The notes beneath the pieces were generated by a model. It made no database searches, was not told the DNA's origin, and was given only the letters and a program-made list of their open reading frames with translations. Made by a program: the position numbers and the translations under genes. A DNA stretch of 64,000 nucleotides from Alligator mississippiensis (Eukaryota; Chordata; Crocodylia; Alligatoridae): the NCBI RefSeq assembly GCF_030867095.1, contig NC_081828.1, forward strand, positions 217,031,978-217,095,977, given 5' to 3'. This document shows, in pieces, positions 11,529 through 22,229 of this stretch. Every line of letters starts with the position of its first letter. Position 1 is the first letter of the stretch.

Positions 11529-13242
11529 GAGGATCCTCTGATGCCAGCATCCAGCTGGACGGAAACCGGGGAGCCGCTCTGCGCCAAGGGATGGAGGCGG
11601 CAGAAGCCAGCAGCTGAATGCCTTGTCCTTCGTTTAGTGACTGGCCGGTTGCTGAACAGGGCGGCAAACCACCCAGGTGCTGCTGTGTTCCTGCTGCCAC
11701 CGAGACCTGAGGCAGCAGCAACGTCGCCCCAGAAGCATGAACACCAGGAAAGAAACCAAGATCTCAATCCGGGGCCAGGAAACTCTTTGCAAAGAATATG
11801 AAGAAACCCTGGAAACTACTAAAAAGGAACCAACGTCTGCAACTCTCAGGCCACGTCTGGACCCTCCTGGGGAACTGGTCCAGGCCGTGGGACTTGCCGA
11901 TTATCTCGAGCAAACAGTTGCAAGAGTGTTTGAATGGATTGAGCAACTGCAGAGTGCCCGGCCTGGCGCTGGGGTTTTGAGTATGGGTGATTTGTCTCTG
12001 GGAGAGGTCGGCTGGATGGCGTCCCAGCTTCCCGGTACAACAGGGGTGGGGCAACAACCTTATTGCTTCCAGCGGTAAGGGAAGGAACCACAGATGCGTT
12101 TCCTATTTTGCAATGGGAGGACACTTCAGAGAATGGGAAACGAGAGCAAACCTTACTGATTTAATCTGTGCTCCAGCGAGAACGGTCCTGGTAACGCTTT
12201 CACCAGAGGTCAGGGAGAAGGGCCACGAGTCGAGCAAAGTGGGACTGAGTTACAAACTGGCCACACACACACGTGTGCATTTGGGGAACTACACAGCTCC
12301 CTCATTAAAGATCCCACGAGGTGTGCATTGTATCCAGACCCCTTCCAGGGGGGGTTTCATTTAACACTATGCTGTACTACAGGCATCTGTCAGGCAGAAG
12401 AAATAACAGCAAAACCATTTGAAGGAGTTGATGAACCAGGGCAAACAAATGCATGTCCTGGTGTGCAAGCTGGGGTCTGGGTCTACAACATCCGAGGGCC
12501 CGGAAAGCCGGTGAGCAAGGGGAATGGAACAAACCCGGGCCAGAGGCAATCCAGGGTGGTTTTAAGGGCAAAATCCTTTCACCAGAAAGTACAATTTGGG
12601 GAGGGAAAACCTTGAGGCTACACCAATTTTAACCCTTCAAGCAACAGATGAGCAGACACACGATACGTCGCTAGGGGTGCTGAGTACCGAGCCGTCGAAG
12701 GATAAGGGGCACGTGGCTCTGCTTGTGCATGATGCCCAAATCGGGAGCTTTGACACTGGGAAAAGAGCAAGGCCTGTGTGATGTCTTGGAAGTGAGAGGC
12801 TGCATTTGAACCTTATAGACTGACTGAATCAGAGATGCAGAGCATGAGCTTTTGGAAGCAGAGGATGACTTCAGCCAAAGTGCCTCTCTCTACAGTCGCA
12901 GGACACTTGCAGGGTGAAGCCCATTCACAGCTTTGGATATTTGGCTAATAATCTACAGAGGGAAAAACTGCAAGTGTGGGCAAATACTACAGAGATCATG
13001 AGGCTCGGGATGGGAGAGCGGGGCTGGTGTTTCAGCTGCGGGAATCTGATGTGGCAATCGCACTGCATGTACTGTCGAGGGGGAATTTAAACTCAGTGCA
13101 AGCAGCAAATGTGGTAAAGGGGAAAAAAGATGACTGGGATATATTTGCATAACTCGAGGATGGATTTGGAGGCTTCCTCAAGGGCTTGTTGAGTATACCC
13201 ATCTCACCTGTAGTACATGCCCCTTGCAAAGTTCCTGTGGCG
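11529..13242. other. Unrecognised region, no supported gene
   Basis: A 133-codon open frame (11677-12078, +) has no recognisable domain and no splice or promoter context. A degenerate stretch near 12815-12880 (GACTGACTGAATCAGAGATG) looks like old interspersed-repeat debris. Confidence 0.4.
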
Positions 13243-13625
13243 TGGAGAATCATAGAAAATTCAGGTTGAAGGGAGCTCAGGAGGTCACATCTAATCCAAC
13301 CCCCTGCTCCAAGCAGGACCAGCCCCACCGACATCATCCCAGCCAAGGCTTTGTCTGTCTACCCGGGTCTTAAACACCTCCAAGGATGGAGAGTCCACCA
13401 CTTCCCTGGGTAACTTCCAGTGTTTCACCACGCTCCTTGTGAGACAGTTCTTCCTAATCTCCAACCTCAACTTCCCTTGCTGCAGCCTGAGCCCATTGCT
13501 CGTTGCCCTGTCATCTGCCCACACGGAGAACAACCCAACTCCATCCTCTTTGCAACCCCCTGCAGGGAGGTGAAGGCTGCTATTCAATCCCCCTCGGTCT
13601 TCTCTTCTCCACACTGAATAAGCCC
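13243..13625 (-). mobile_element. CR1 3' fragment
   Basis: Minus-strand CR1 end: TCACATCTAATCCAACCCCC, CCAAGGATGGAGAGTCCACC and TTCTTCCTAATCTCCAACC are standard CR1 3' blocks. The 3' terminus is at 13243. Confidence 0.8.
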
Positions 13626-15212
13626 AGTTCCCTACTAAATAAGCCTGAGAGAGAGAGTTAAAAAAGAGTCCCATCATGTTGGACAGGTGCACGTCGTAGG
13701 CAAAGGGCAAGGACCTGTGGGTGAGTCCGACTATTATAAATGTAGACAAATGAGGGTGAGGTGAAATAAGATCACAGCTGGATCCACGGGATCTGAATGA
13801 AGCAGTAAAAGGGAATATGTCCAGCTGCCCTGTCTACAGGAGAAGAAATCACTGGTGATTGCAGCAGCGGCTCCAGGTTCCCGAGCTCCCTGCAGGTACC
13901 GGGCTGACATCTGAAGGCCAGGGAGCTGTTGAATGTTACGCAGGCAATACACGGATCTGGAGAGGTCCCAGACGAGACCAGCCCTGGGGTTTTAGGCAGG
14001 GCTTATGAAAGGGCTCTACACCTGCAAAACCCCGTAAAACCTGAAACTCAGGCGTTGTTGAATGAACGGATACAACCGCAGCAAGCTTCAGAGCCCAGGT
14101 GTTGGAAAGGTGACTCACCTGGGCAAATCTGGTTCATGCATGTCAAAAATCATCCCTCGGGGGTAATTACAACACCTGCTGGGAAAACCTCTGCAGTTTG
14201 CCCGGAAGCCATAAAAACCTAAGCAGAGCCGGGCTGAGTCAGACCAGTATCCATCTAGCTCGCTATCCTTCCCCGACAGCGGCAGAAGTGGATGCTGTAG
14301 AGGGACAGCATTGCCCTACACTGATCCATCCCCATCGACGCCATCCCTGACATCCATCATTGGAGATGGCAGAGGAAACATCTCCAGCCAGTCAGTTCAA
14401 TAGCCAGGAATAGGTCAATCATCCAGGAACGTATCCAGTCCCGTGCCGAGCCTGCCTGTGCTCTCTGCCTCCACCCCCTCCTGCGGCAGTGAGTTCCACG
14501 AGTTAACGGCGTGTTGCTTTACAGAGTACTTTCTCTCTTTTACCTATTTGTTTCAGCAGGTGCCCCCTAGTTCTGGGATTCAGGGACTTGGTGAACAACA
14601 GCTCCCCGTCCCCTTGGTCTGCACCCTCCACGACTTTATAGACCAAAGCCAAAGCAGGAAGGTGCAGCAACACTTGAAAGAACGGGTTATCGAGCAGTGC
14701 AGAAGGACTTGCATCTTAAAGATCCCTTGACTGGGGCATGGTCCTCAAGCCCTGAGCTAGGCTGGTTTGCTGGGATGCCCAGACCGAGATCTGAAGTATC
14801 AGAGGAGACCTGTGCTTTTACACGTGCACAGGAATTAAGAGTGCGAGGCAGGCTTATCTTCCACAGGATCCTGCCGCTGGGAGCAGAGCCGGGATTCCCA
14901 AAGCCGGGGCCTACTTTTGTATCTCGCTGCCAAGCCCGGGGCCCTGCCTCTGGAAATGTACTCGGCAACAGGCAAGCAGAAGGATCCAGCTCATGGACAC
15001 AATCCTTCCTGCAGCTTCTCTGGGCCTAGGATGCCTCCACATGCTGGGATAATGCATGAGCTTCCTGCCACCCCATCCATGAGGACAAACTGAGCCCTCA
15101 TCCCACGAGCACCTGCCTGGACCTGGGGTGCAGAGCGCTGCGGATGGGCTGCGTGTCTGCCGCAGAGCCAGACCACCCCTGCTGTTGCTGAGCTCGGGGC
15201 CCTGAATCCAGG
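13626..15212. other. Intergenic, with an L3/CR1-like fragment at about 14220-14660
   Basis: The part around 14235-14270 (CAGACCAGTATCCATCTAGC) and 14560-14640 resembles an old L3/CR1 3' end. No gene was recognised. The rest is unique. Confidence 0.45.
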
Positions 15213-15308
15213 GAGTTTGAGCAAGTTCAGAAAATCCTCACTGCCCGCAGAGCCCACGCGCCTGGGCAGCAGGGAGGGGGCCGTGCCCAGGGCGGGGAAG
15301 CTGCAGCC

Positions 15309-15376
15309 GGGGAAACCCCAAGTGCCTTGGCCATGACTCATCCCTCCTTGCACAAGGAACTGGACAACATATAAAA
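15309..15376 (+). promoter_or_regulatory. Cathelicidin 1 core promoter: kappaB, AP-1, C/EBP, TATA
   Basis: Within 68 bp there is a perfect kappaB palindrome GGGGAAACCCC (15309-15319), an AP-1 site TGACTCA (15334-15340), a C/EBP-like TTGCACAAG (15348-15356) and TATAAAA (15370-15376). The ATG at 15420 follows. These are sequence matches only. Such a set fits inducible expression in myeloid cells. Confidence 0.7.
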
Positions 15377-15419
15377 GGGCTTTCCTGCAGCCAACGGCAC
15401 AGCCCAGACCCACGGCACC

Positions 15420-16848
15420 ATGCAGACCTGCTGGGTCATCCTGCTCCTGCCCCTGCTCGGGGCAGCCAGCACCGAGCTGCCCACCCCTGGCACCGACCCA
15501 CCGCAGCCCACGCCGACCTACGCCCAGGCCCTGGCCACGGCTGTCGACGTCTACAACCAAGGGTCCAACGTGGACTTCGCCTTCCGGCTCCTGGAGGCAG
15601 AGTCCCGGGATGACTGGGTGAGCATCAGCCTGCAGTGCCCAAGCCCAGCCCCGTGCGGGGTCACAGCTGGCGGGAAGGGGCTGCCCAGCCCAGGGGACAG
15701 GGTGTGGGCATCTCCTCCATGCACCAGGACCTGTAGTGTCCAGCCGTGGCTCACGGCAGCCCCACGGGCACTGGGGGTCCTGACCCAGTCGGGGAGGGTC
15801 CCTTGGGGCTCCCTGCAGCACACACTGGGCCGGGCGTCCAGGCCGTGGCGGGCACCGGGGCAGTGCTCCCTGCCAACCCCTCAGCACCCCCGGGCTCCTG
15901 TCTCCCCAGGACGTGAGCACGGATCCCCTGCGGCAGCTGGAGTTCACCCTGAAGGAGACCGAGTGCCCCGTGGGCGAGGACCAGCCCCTGGACCAGTGCG
16001 ACTTCAAGGATGGCGGGGTGAGGAAGGCACAGGGTGCAACCCCTCCTTTGCTCAGGGGCCGGGTGCACGGGTGGGCGGCACTGGACCTCAGCATCATCCC
16101 TAGGCTAAGGCCCCTCTGGGTGCAGCTGGGCGGTGGGGAGAGGGTCTGCACCACTGGAGGGTCCAGCCTGCCTGGCCAGCGGGGACGAGTGGGCGCCGTG
16201 GGGGATTTGCACGGACCTTGCCCCACCAGAAACATGTCGTGGAGGCGCCTCTGGCCTCGCAAGCTGGGGCACAAGCCCCATTCCCACAGTGACATGCCGT
16301 CCCACGGCCAGTGGCACCACGCTCGTCCCACATGGACCCTGCGACTCCCCAGTGCTCTGGCCCCCAGGCTGGGGTCTGGCTGGGCGGACCCGGCGCTGCC
16401 CCGCGTGGCCGTGCCGGAGGTGCCACGTGTGGCGCTGAGCTGTTCTCTCCTCGCTGCCGTGGCAGGCGGTGCTGGACTGCACAGGGACCTTCTCCTGCTC
16501 CGAGGCCTCGCTCATGGTGCTGGTCACCTGCCAACCCGCCGAGCCCCCGGTGAGTGTCTGTGCCCCCTCCAGCGCCCGCCCTGGCCCCCGGCTCCTGCTC
16601 AGCAGGGTCCCGGCACGTGTGCCCGGGGCTGGGCAGGGAGGGCTGGTGCCGAAGGGACCCCTGGGTGGGCAGAGGTGGGTCCTGCCCTGGAGACCCTCAT
16701 GGGCGCCTCTCTCCTGCAGCCCGACCGCGTCCGCAGGGGTCTATTCAAGAAGCTGAGGAGGAAAATCAAGAAGGGCTTTAAGAAAATCTTCAAGCGCCTG
16801 CCTCCCGTCGGTGTCGGTGTCTCCATCCCACTCGCAGGAAAACGGTGA
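15420..16848 (+). CDS. Cathelicidin 1 precursor (4 exons, 172 aa)
   Basis: Host-defence peptide precursor, secreted or stored in granules. Exons: 15420-15617, 15910-16017, 16466-16549 and 16720-16848, all GT-AG and all phase 0. Exon 1 (66 aa) gives a signal peptide starting MQTCWVILLLPLLGAAS, then the start of the cathelin domain (YAQALATAVDVYNQG). Exons 2 and 3 (36 and 28 aa) complete cathelin, with Cys85 and Cys96, then Cys107 and Cys124, plus an extra Cys113. Exon 4 starts PDRV; elastase-type cleavage after Val134 would free a 38-residue peptide beginning RRGLFKKLRRKIKK and ending SIPLAGKR. It has 15 Lys/Arg and no acidic residue. The ATG follows a TATA box by about 45 bp; AATAAA lies 172 bp after the stop. 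The peptide matches the alligator CATH36-type peptide from memory. Gene 2 is its inverted copy. Confidence 0.95.
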
Positions 16849-17019
16849 GGAGCCCGGGACGGCTCCATCTGCACCTCCAGGACCCCCGGACCAGGCGCTC
16901 GGTGCCCTGGGAATGGGGCCCGGCGAACCCAGCCCTGCCTCTGAAGAGCCGTGGCGGGGCTGGGGTGGGCAGGGAGGGGTGGCAGGTTCGGGGCTGCACG
17001 CTCCTGTTCCTCTTGTCAC

Positions 17020-17025
17020 AATAAA
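17020..17025 (+). terminator. Polyadenylation signal of cathelicidin 1
   Basis: AATAAA, 172 bp after the stop codon, inside the duplicated arm. Confidence 0.75.
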
Positions 17026-17494
17026 TGGTGAATGTAATAACTCGGTGGTGTGCCCTTGCTGCGCGGCCTGTACTTTTTCCTTGGGGAAGGGCGGCGGAGG
17101 GCAGAGACCCACCCTGCTGCGGGCACCACGACCCCAATTGTGGCTCCATCCTGTTAAGTGGCCCCTGAACAGCCCACGGCTCCACGCTTCACCCCCATTC
17201 GGGCCAAAGGAGCGGCCCTGGTGCAGCCCTGCCGTTTGCCGTGTTGGTTTAATTTCTTTCCTGCCATCTCGTCTCGCTCCATCTCTGCACGGCGGTCCGG
17301 CATGAAGCATCGACGCTGTCCCTGCAAAGCCGGGCTCTCCCCGTCGGCATGCAGAGCGAACGCTCTGGGCTGTACGTCGGGCTGGACCCAGCACCGATGC
17401 GGGGACATCTCCTAAGGGAGCTCCTTCCACTCACACAGCACCCAGCTCCCAAGGGCACGTGGACCCGTGTCCTGCCGGAGACGTCCCCTGGGAC

Positions 17495-17705
17495 CCGGGT
17501 TGTTGGTTGTAGCCGGGTCGGTCTACGGACACGGGCAGGAGCGGTTCTTTGGGTAGACGTGATACCTCTTATTAGACCAGCTAATAAAAAAGTCTCCCAT
17601 TGCCTGAAGAAGGGTGTTTGGGCCCGAAAGCTTGCCAAGAACTTTTTTCCAACTATGTAGCTGGTTTAATAAAAGATCTCACATTTACCCCAAGAAGCTT
17701 GCCTT
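17495..17705 (+). mobile_element. Penelope-like repeat fragment with hammerhead-like core (copy A)
   Basis: Contains GTTGTTGGTTGTAGCC, a CTGAAGA...GAAA core (17604-17629) and TTTAATAAAAGATCTCAC. The left part (TGATACCTCTTATTAGACC) is an inverted copy of the right part, so the core is flanked by inverted repeats. The repeat family recurs at 44.25, 53.3, 57.5 and 57.7 kb. Confidence 0.55.
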
Positions 17706-19030
17706 CCCCGGGACCTTGGACTTTTGCATCGTGCCTTCCTCGAGGGCAGCGATGGATCGCACCCCACGAAGGAGCGGGCTGCTGCCGAGCCCAGCCCCGG
17801 GGACCAACACGCTTGCACAGAAGCAGGTTGAGAAGCTTTCACAGGAGGCTTCAGGCCAACAGGGAAGGAAATGGGTTTGGAGGCAGACGGGGGTTAAATC
17901 TCAGCGGCAATTCAAGCCAGCTCATCTCAGGGTTAATAACTCACAGGAGGCAAACCTGAGAGTCTGTGGGCAGAGGCAATTTAGATAACGAGGGTCAGGA
18001 GGGCTGGAAATTCGGGTGGACCAGGGGACTTGCAAAGCGCCACTGTTTTGCCTCGGGAAGGTTCAAGGAAGTGCAAAGAATAAATAGGATGAACAAAAAA
18101 GCCGCAGCCAGGATTGGGATGTCTTTCCTGAGCACAAGGAGATGTACGAAGGCTTGCAGGGTAAATGCTAAATCCACAGACCCAGCTGTGTCATGTCGCC
18201 CGCCCCGTAATGCTTCTGCGGCCTGAAGGGCCAGTTAAAAAAGAATTGCACCGCATGGAAGAGGCATACATGATAGGACCGGATGACCTCCAGAGAGCCC
18301 TTCCAGGCCTTGTTTTTTGGGAGCTGATAGCCAAGGGGCAAGAAGAAGGGCAGGTGGGGAAGCTCGCCCCTTTACTTACCCCTTACAGGAGGGGAAACGT
18401 GCCAGGAAATGCAGCGTAGACCTGCGCACGGGAATGAAAGCACAGCTGGAGCTTCCAGTGGGGGCTCTGAGCTGCACATCTGCAGTGGTGTCGCCAGCTG
18501 TGTTCAGTTTAAAGGAAGGGTCAGGAGCAATTAGGGTGAGGAAACCCCCCAGAGGGGCACTGAGCTGTATTAAACACCCCGGGAAGATAAAAGTAAATCA
18601 GCTGTGATGTGTCACGGGGATAAAACAGGCATTTGAATGGCTGCGTGGGGCTGAGCATCGGATAGGACGCGTTCTGCGGCGGGAAAGGCCAGCAGGGCCA
18701 GGAGCACGGACAGGGATGCCATTCAATTAGAGGAAATGCAAAGCGGCTGGGACGGCAACACGTCTTCGGCAGTCCCTCGCAGCGGAGGGCAATCACCTTC
18801 CATGCATGTCTTATTTGAGGGTCCGAAGATGGCTGACGACCGGGATCGACAGACCCGGGGGGCACTCGGGCACATGTTTCCATGGGGGTGGGTGGCTCCT
18901 GATTCTTGATTCAGTCCCAGACACGCTGCTTTTCCCGCTACTCTTGCTGTCATGAGGTTTCAAAGTACTGAGACCCCTGCAGCACTCTTCCTCCATGTGG
19001 GGCGGTCCTGGGCCATCGTCTCCCATGAGC
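17706..19030. other. No gene recognised
   Basis: Unique-looking sequence without exon, promoter or clear repeat signals. It ends at the CR1 3' tail at 19031. Confidence 0.5.
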
Positions 19031-20006
19031 TGATTCATAGATTCATAGATTCATAGATGTTAGGGTCGGAAGGGACCTCAATAGATCATCGAGTCCGACC
19101 CCCTGCATAGGCAGGAAAGAGTGCTGCGTCTAGATGACCCCAGCTAGATGCCTATCTAACCTCCTCTTGAAGACCCCCAGGGTAGGGGAGAGCACCACCT
19201 CCCTTGGGAGCCCGTTCCAGACCTTGGCCACTCGAACTGTGAAGAAGTTCTTCCTAATGTCCAGTCTAAATCTGCTCTCTGCTAGCTTGTGGCCATTGTT
19301 TCTTGTAACCCCCGGGGGCGCCTTGGTGAATAAATACTCACCAATTCCCTTCTGTGCCCCCGTGATGAACTTATAGGCAGCCACAAGGTCGCCTCTCAAC
19401 CTTCTCTTGCGGAGGCTGAAAAGGTCCAGTTTCTCTAGTCTCTCCTCGTAGGGCTTGGTCTGCAGGCCCTTGACCATACGAGTGGCCCTTCTCTGGACCC
19501 TCTCCAGGTTATCCGCATCCCTCTTGAAGTGTGGCGCCCAGAATTGCACTCTGTACTCCAACTGCGGTCTGACCAGCGCCCGATAGAGGGGAAGTGTCAC
19601 CTCCTTGGACCTATTCGTCATGCATCTGCTGATGCACGATAAAGTGCCATTGGCTTTTCTGATGGCTTCGTCACACTGCCGGCTCATGTTCATCTTGGAG
19701 TCCACTAGGACTCTGAGATCCCTTTCCACCTCTGTGCCACCCAGCAGGTCATTCCCTAGGCTGTAGGTGTGCTGGACATTTTTCCTCCCCAGGTGCAGCA
19801 CTTTGCATTTCTCCTTGTTGAACTGCATCCTGTTGTTTTCTGCCCACTTGTCCAACCTATCCAGGTCTGCCTGCAGCTGTTCCCTGCCCTCCGGCGTGCC
19901 CACTTCTCCCCATAGCTTTGTGTCATCTGCAAACTTGGACAGAGTACACTTCACTCCCTTGTCCAAGTCACTGATGAAGACATTAAAGAGTATCGGTCCA
20001 TGATGT
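19031..20006 (-). mobile_element. CR1 LINE, family A, 5'-truncated
   Basis: Minus-strand RT end with one long open frame: LFNVFISDLDKGVKC, FADDTKLWGEVGT, MQFNKEKCKVLHLG, then FRLDIRKNFFTVRVAKVWNG. It stops after LAGVI. The 3' tail is TCTATGAA repeats at 19033-19060. Little frame damage in the kept part suggests a fairly young copy. Confidence 0.88.
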
Positions 20007-20271
20007 TGGCCTTGAGGATGTCCTCGAAGTGCTTTCTCTGCCCTCCTCTTGAGCATGCGCCTTGGGAGAGAGAAGCGCACTTCCAGAGTCTGGAGTCAAT
20101 CCCCTGGATGACATGAGCTTGTTTTATCCAGGAACGCCCCAAGGGCTGATAATGAGACAGTGTTTGGGATGTTCATTGAGAAAAGACCAAAAACCTGGTA
20201 CCTCGAACATCATCGCAGGACCCAAAATGGCCCCAGCCAGCTGGCAAAGGGTCCCGGGAGAGGTTGCTAGT

Positions 20272-20390
20272 CCTGTTAGTCTGAGGTCAGTCAGAAGGCA
20301 GAGGAGAGATGCGCCTATATACAGACTGACTAACAGATACAGAGAGAGAGCACAGGCTTTCGTGGGCAGAAGCTGGGGAACATTTCTCAC
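20272..20390 (-). mobile_element. Short interspersed repeat, second Penelope-like type
   Basis: On the minus strand TGCCCACGAAAGCC is followed by TATCTGTTAGTCAGTC, a repeat tail common in turtle and crocodilian DNA as far as I know. Family assignment is tentative. Confidence 0.35.
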
Positions 20391-20404
20391 CATGGTAAAT
20401 CGAC

Positions 20405-22078
20405 CCCAGGAAATGATGACTCCAAGATCCCTTTCTGCCTCTGTGCTCTCAACAAGGGAGTTTCCCATCTTATAAGTGTGCTGCCGGTTACTACTGCCCA
20501 AGTGCAGCACCCTGCACTTGTCAGTATTGAAACACATCCTGTTTTTGTTAGCCCTCCCCTGCAACCTATCCAGGTCTTGCTGCAGTCTTTCCCTCCCTAC
20601 TAGCGTGCCCACCTCTCCCCATATTTTGGTATCATCAGCAAATTTGAACAGGTTGCTTTTCACCCCGTCGTCCAAATCACTGATAAAGAAATTGAACAGC
20701 GCGGGCCCAAGGACCGAGCCCTGGGGGACTCCGCTGCCCACTTCCCCCAGGTCGAATATGACCCGTCCACCACCACCCTCTGAGTACGACCCTTCAGCCA
20801 ATTCGCAATCCATCTGACCGTGTAGGCATCGATGCCACAGTCACCTAGTTTTTTAATGAGGATGGGGTGGTCAACAGTGTCAAAGGCCTTGCTGAAGTCC
20901 AGAAAGACTACATCCACGACGACACCTGCATCCAGTGCTTTTGTGACCTGATCATAAAAGGCAATCAGGGTGGTCTGACATGACCTGCCCCTAATGAAAC
21001 CATGCTGGTTGCCCTTGAGCATCATCCCCGATGCCAGCCCATCACAGATGTGCTCCTTGATGATCTTCTCAAAGAGTTTCCCCCGGATTGAGGTAAGACA
21101 GATGGGCCTGTAGTTGCCCGGGTCCTCCCTTCTCCCTTTCTTAAAGATGGGGACCACATTGGCCATCTTCCAATCATCCAGCACCTGGCCCGAGCACCAC
21201 GAGCGCTCGTAAAGCCGTGCCATGGGCCCTGCAATAACCCCTGCTAGCTCCCTCAACACCCTGGGGTGGAGAGCATCTGGACCTGCTGACTTGAACATGT
21301 CCAGCCCCTCCAGAAGCACTCTGACCCGGTCCTTCCCAACCTTAGGTCTGGAGGCGTTCCCCTCGAGTCCGTCTTGAATCCCGGTGGGGGAGTCCTGGTC
21401 CCTGCACAAGAAAACAGAGGTGAAGAATTTGTTAAAGAGGTCTGCCATCTCCTCTGGCACAACCACCAGATTGCCCAGCACATCTTGCAGGGGCCCCACG
21501 TTTCCCGGTGCCTTCTTCATCCTCCCTATATATTTGAAAAAGGACTTTTTATTATCTTTGATCTTGGACGCTAGTCCTAGCTCTATGTCCGCCTTAGCTT
21601 TCCTAACAGCCCCCCTACAGGCCCGAGCAGTGGAGGTGTACTCCTCTTTGGAGATTGACACACCACTTCCACCAGGTGTATGCCGCCTTTTTGGCAACCA
21701 GGCATTCCCGGACGTCCTTGGTGAGCCAGGGAGGCTTTTGGGCACTCTTGTCCCCCTTGCTTCTTGTTGGGATTGTCACCCCTTGGGCCCTGAGTATCGT
21801 CTCCTTAAGGAACGACCACTCTTCTTGGGCACCGAGCTCCCCTGCCCTCGAGGACCCCAGCGCCTCTCCCACCAATCTCCTCAACTCGTTGAAGTTGGCC
21901 CTCTTGAAGTCTAGGGCTACCGCCTTGCTGCAGGCCCTTGACACCCTGCGCTGGATGGTGAATTCCAGCAAGCGATGATCGCTGTCACCCAGGTGGTCAA
22001 GGGCCTGGAGCCCCCTCACCATGTCGTCGCCTGTGGCCAGGACCAGGTCCAACAGGGCATTTCCTCTGGTGGGAATGT
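20405..22078 (-). mobile_element. CR1 LINE, endonuclease end plus RT, truncated both ends
   Basis: Minus strand from 22078: DLVLATGDDMVRGLQ and LGDSDHRLLEF (endonuclease end), then [58 protein letters not shown] and [11 protein letters not shown]. Coding stops near 20405 without a 3' tail. At least two frame breaks are visible (near 21650 and 20750). Confidence 0.85.
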
Positions 22079-22084
22079 CGGTAT

Positions 22085-22229
22085 TGTCATAAAATCACAG
22101 ACAATGAGGGCTGAAGGGATCTCAGGAGATCACATCTAGTCCAACCCCCCGCTCCAAGCAGGACCAGCCCCAGCTACAGCATGCCAGACACGGCTTTGTC
22201 TAGCGGGTCTTAAAAGCCTCCAAGGATGG
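22085..22229 (-). mobile_element. Older CR1 3' fragment, first half
   Basis: CATCTAGTCCAACCCC and TTAAAAGCCTCCAAGGATGG are minus-strand CR1 3' blocks. The fragment is interrupted at GATGGAG and resumes at 23973. Confidence 0.8.

Larger units (their letters stand above)
15213..17235 (+). repeat. Left arm of a 2-kb inverted duplication
   Basis: The whole of cathelicidin 1, with about 200 bp of promoter side and 390 bp downstream, recurs in inverted orientation at 25512-27522. Similarity starts near the GTTTGAGCAA motif upstream and ends after the GCAGCCCTGC motif downstream. Outside these limits the flanks do not match. Confidence 0.85.

Noticed and set aside
11677-12078. A 133-codon frame that might be a small gene
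   Set aside because: No recognised domain, splice partner or promoter was found. Kept only as an unrecognised region.
14991-16331. A 446-codon open frame antisense to cathelicidin 1
   Set aside because: A GC-rich shadow of the real exons with no start context or domain. The same antisense frame in gene 2 is much altered.
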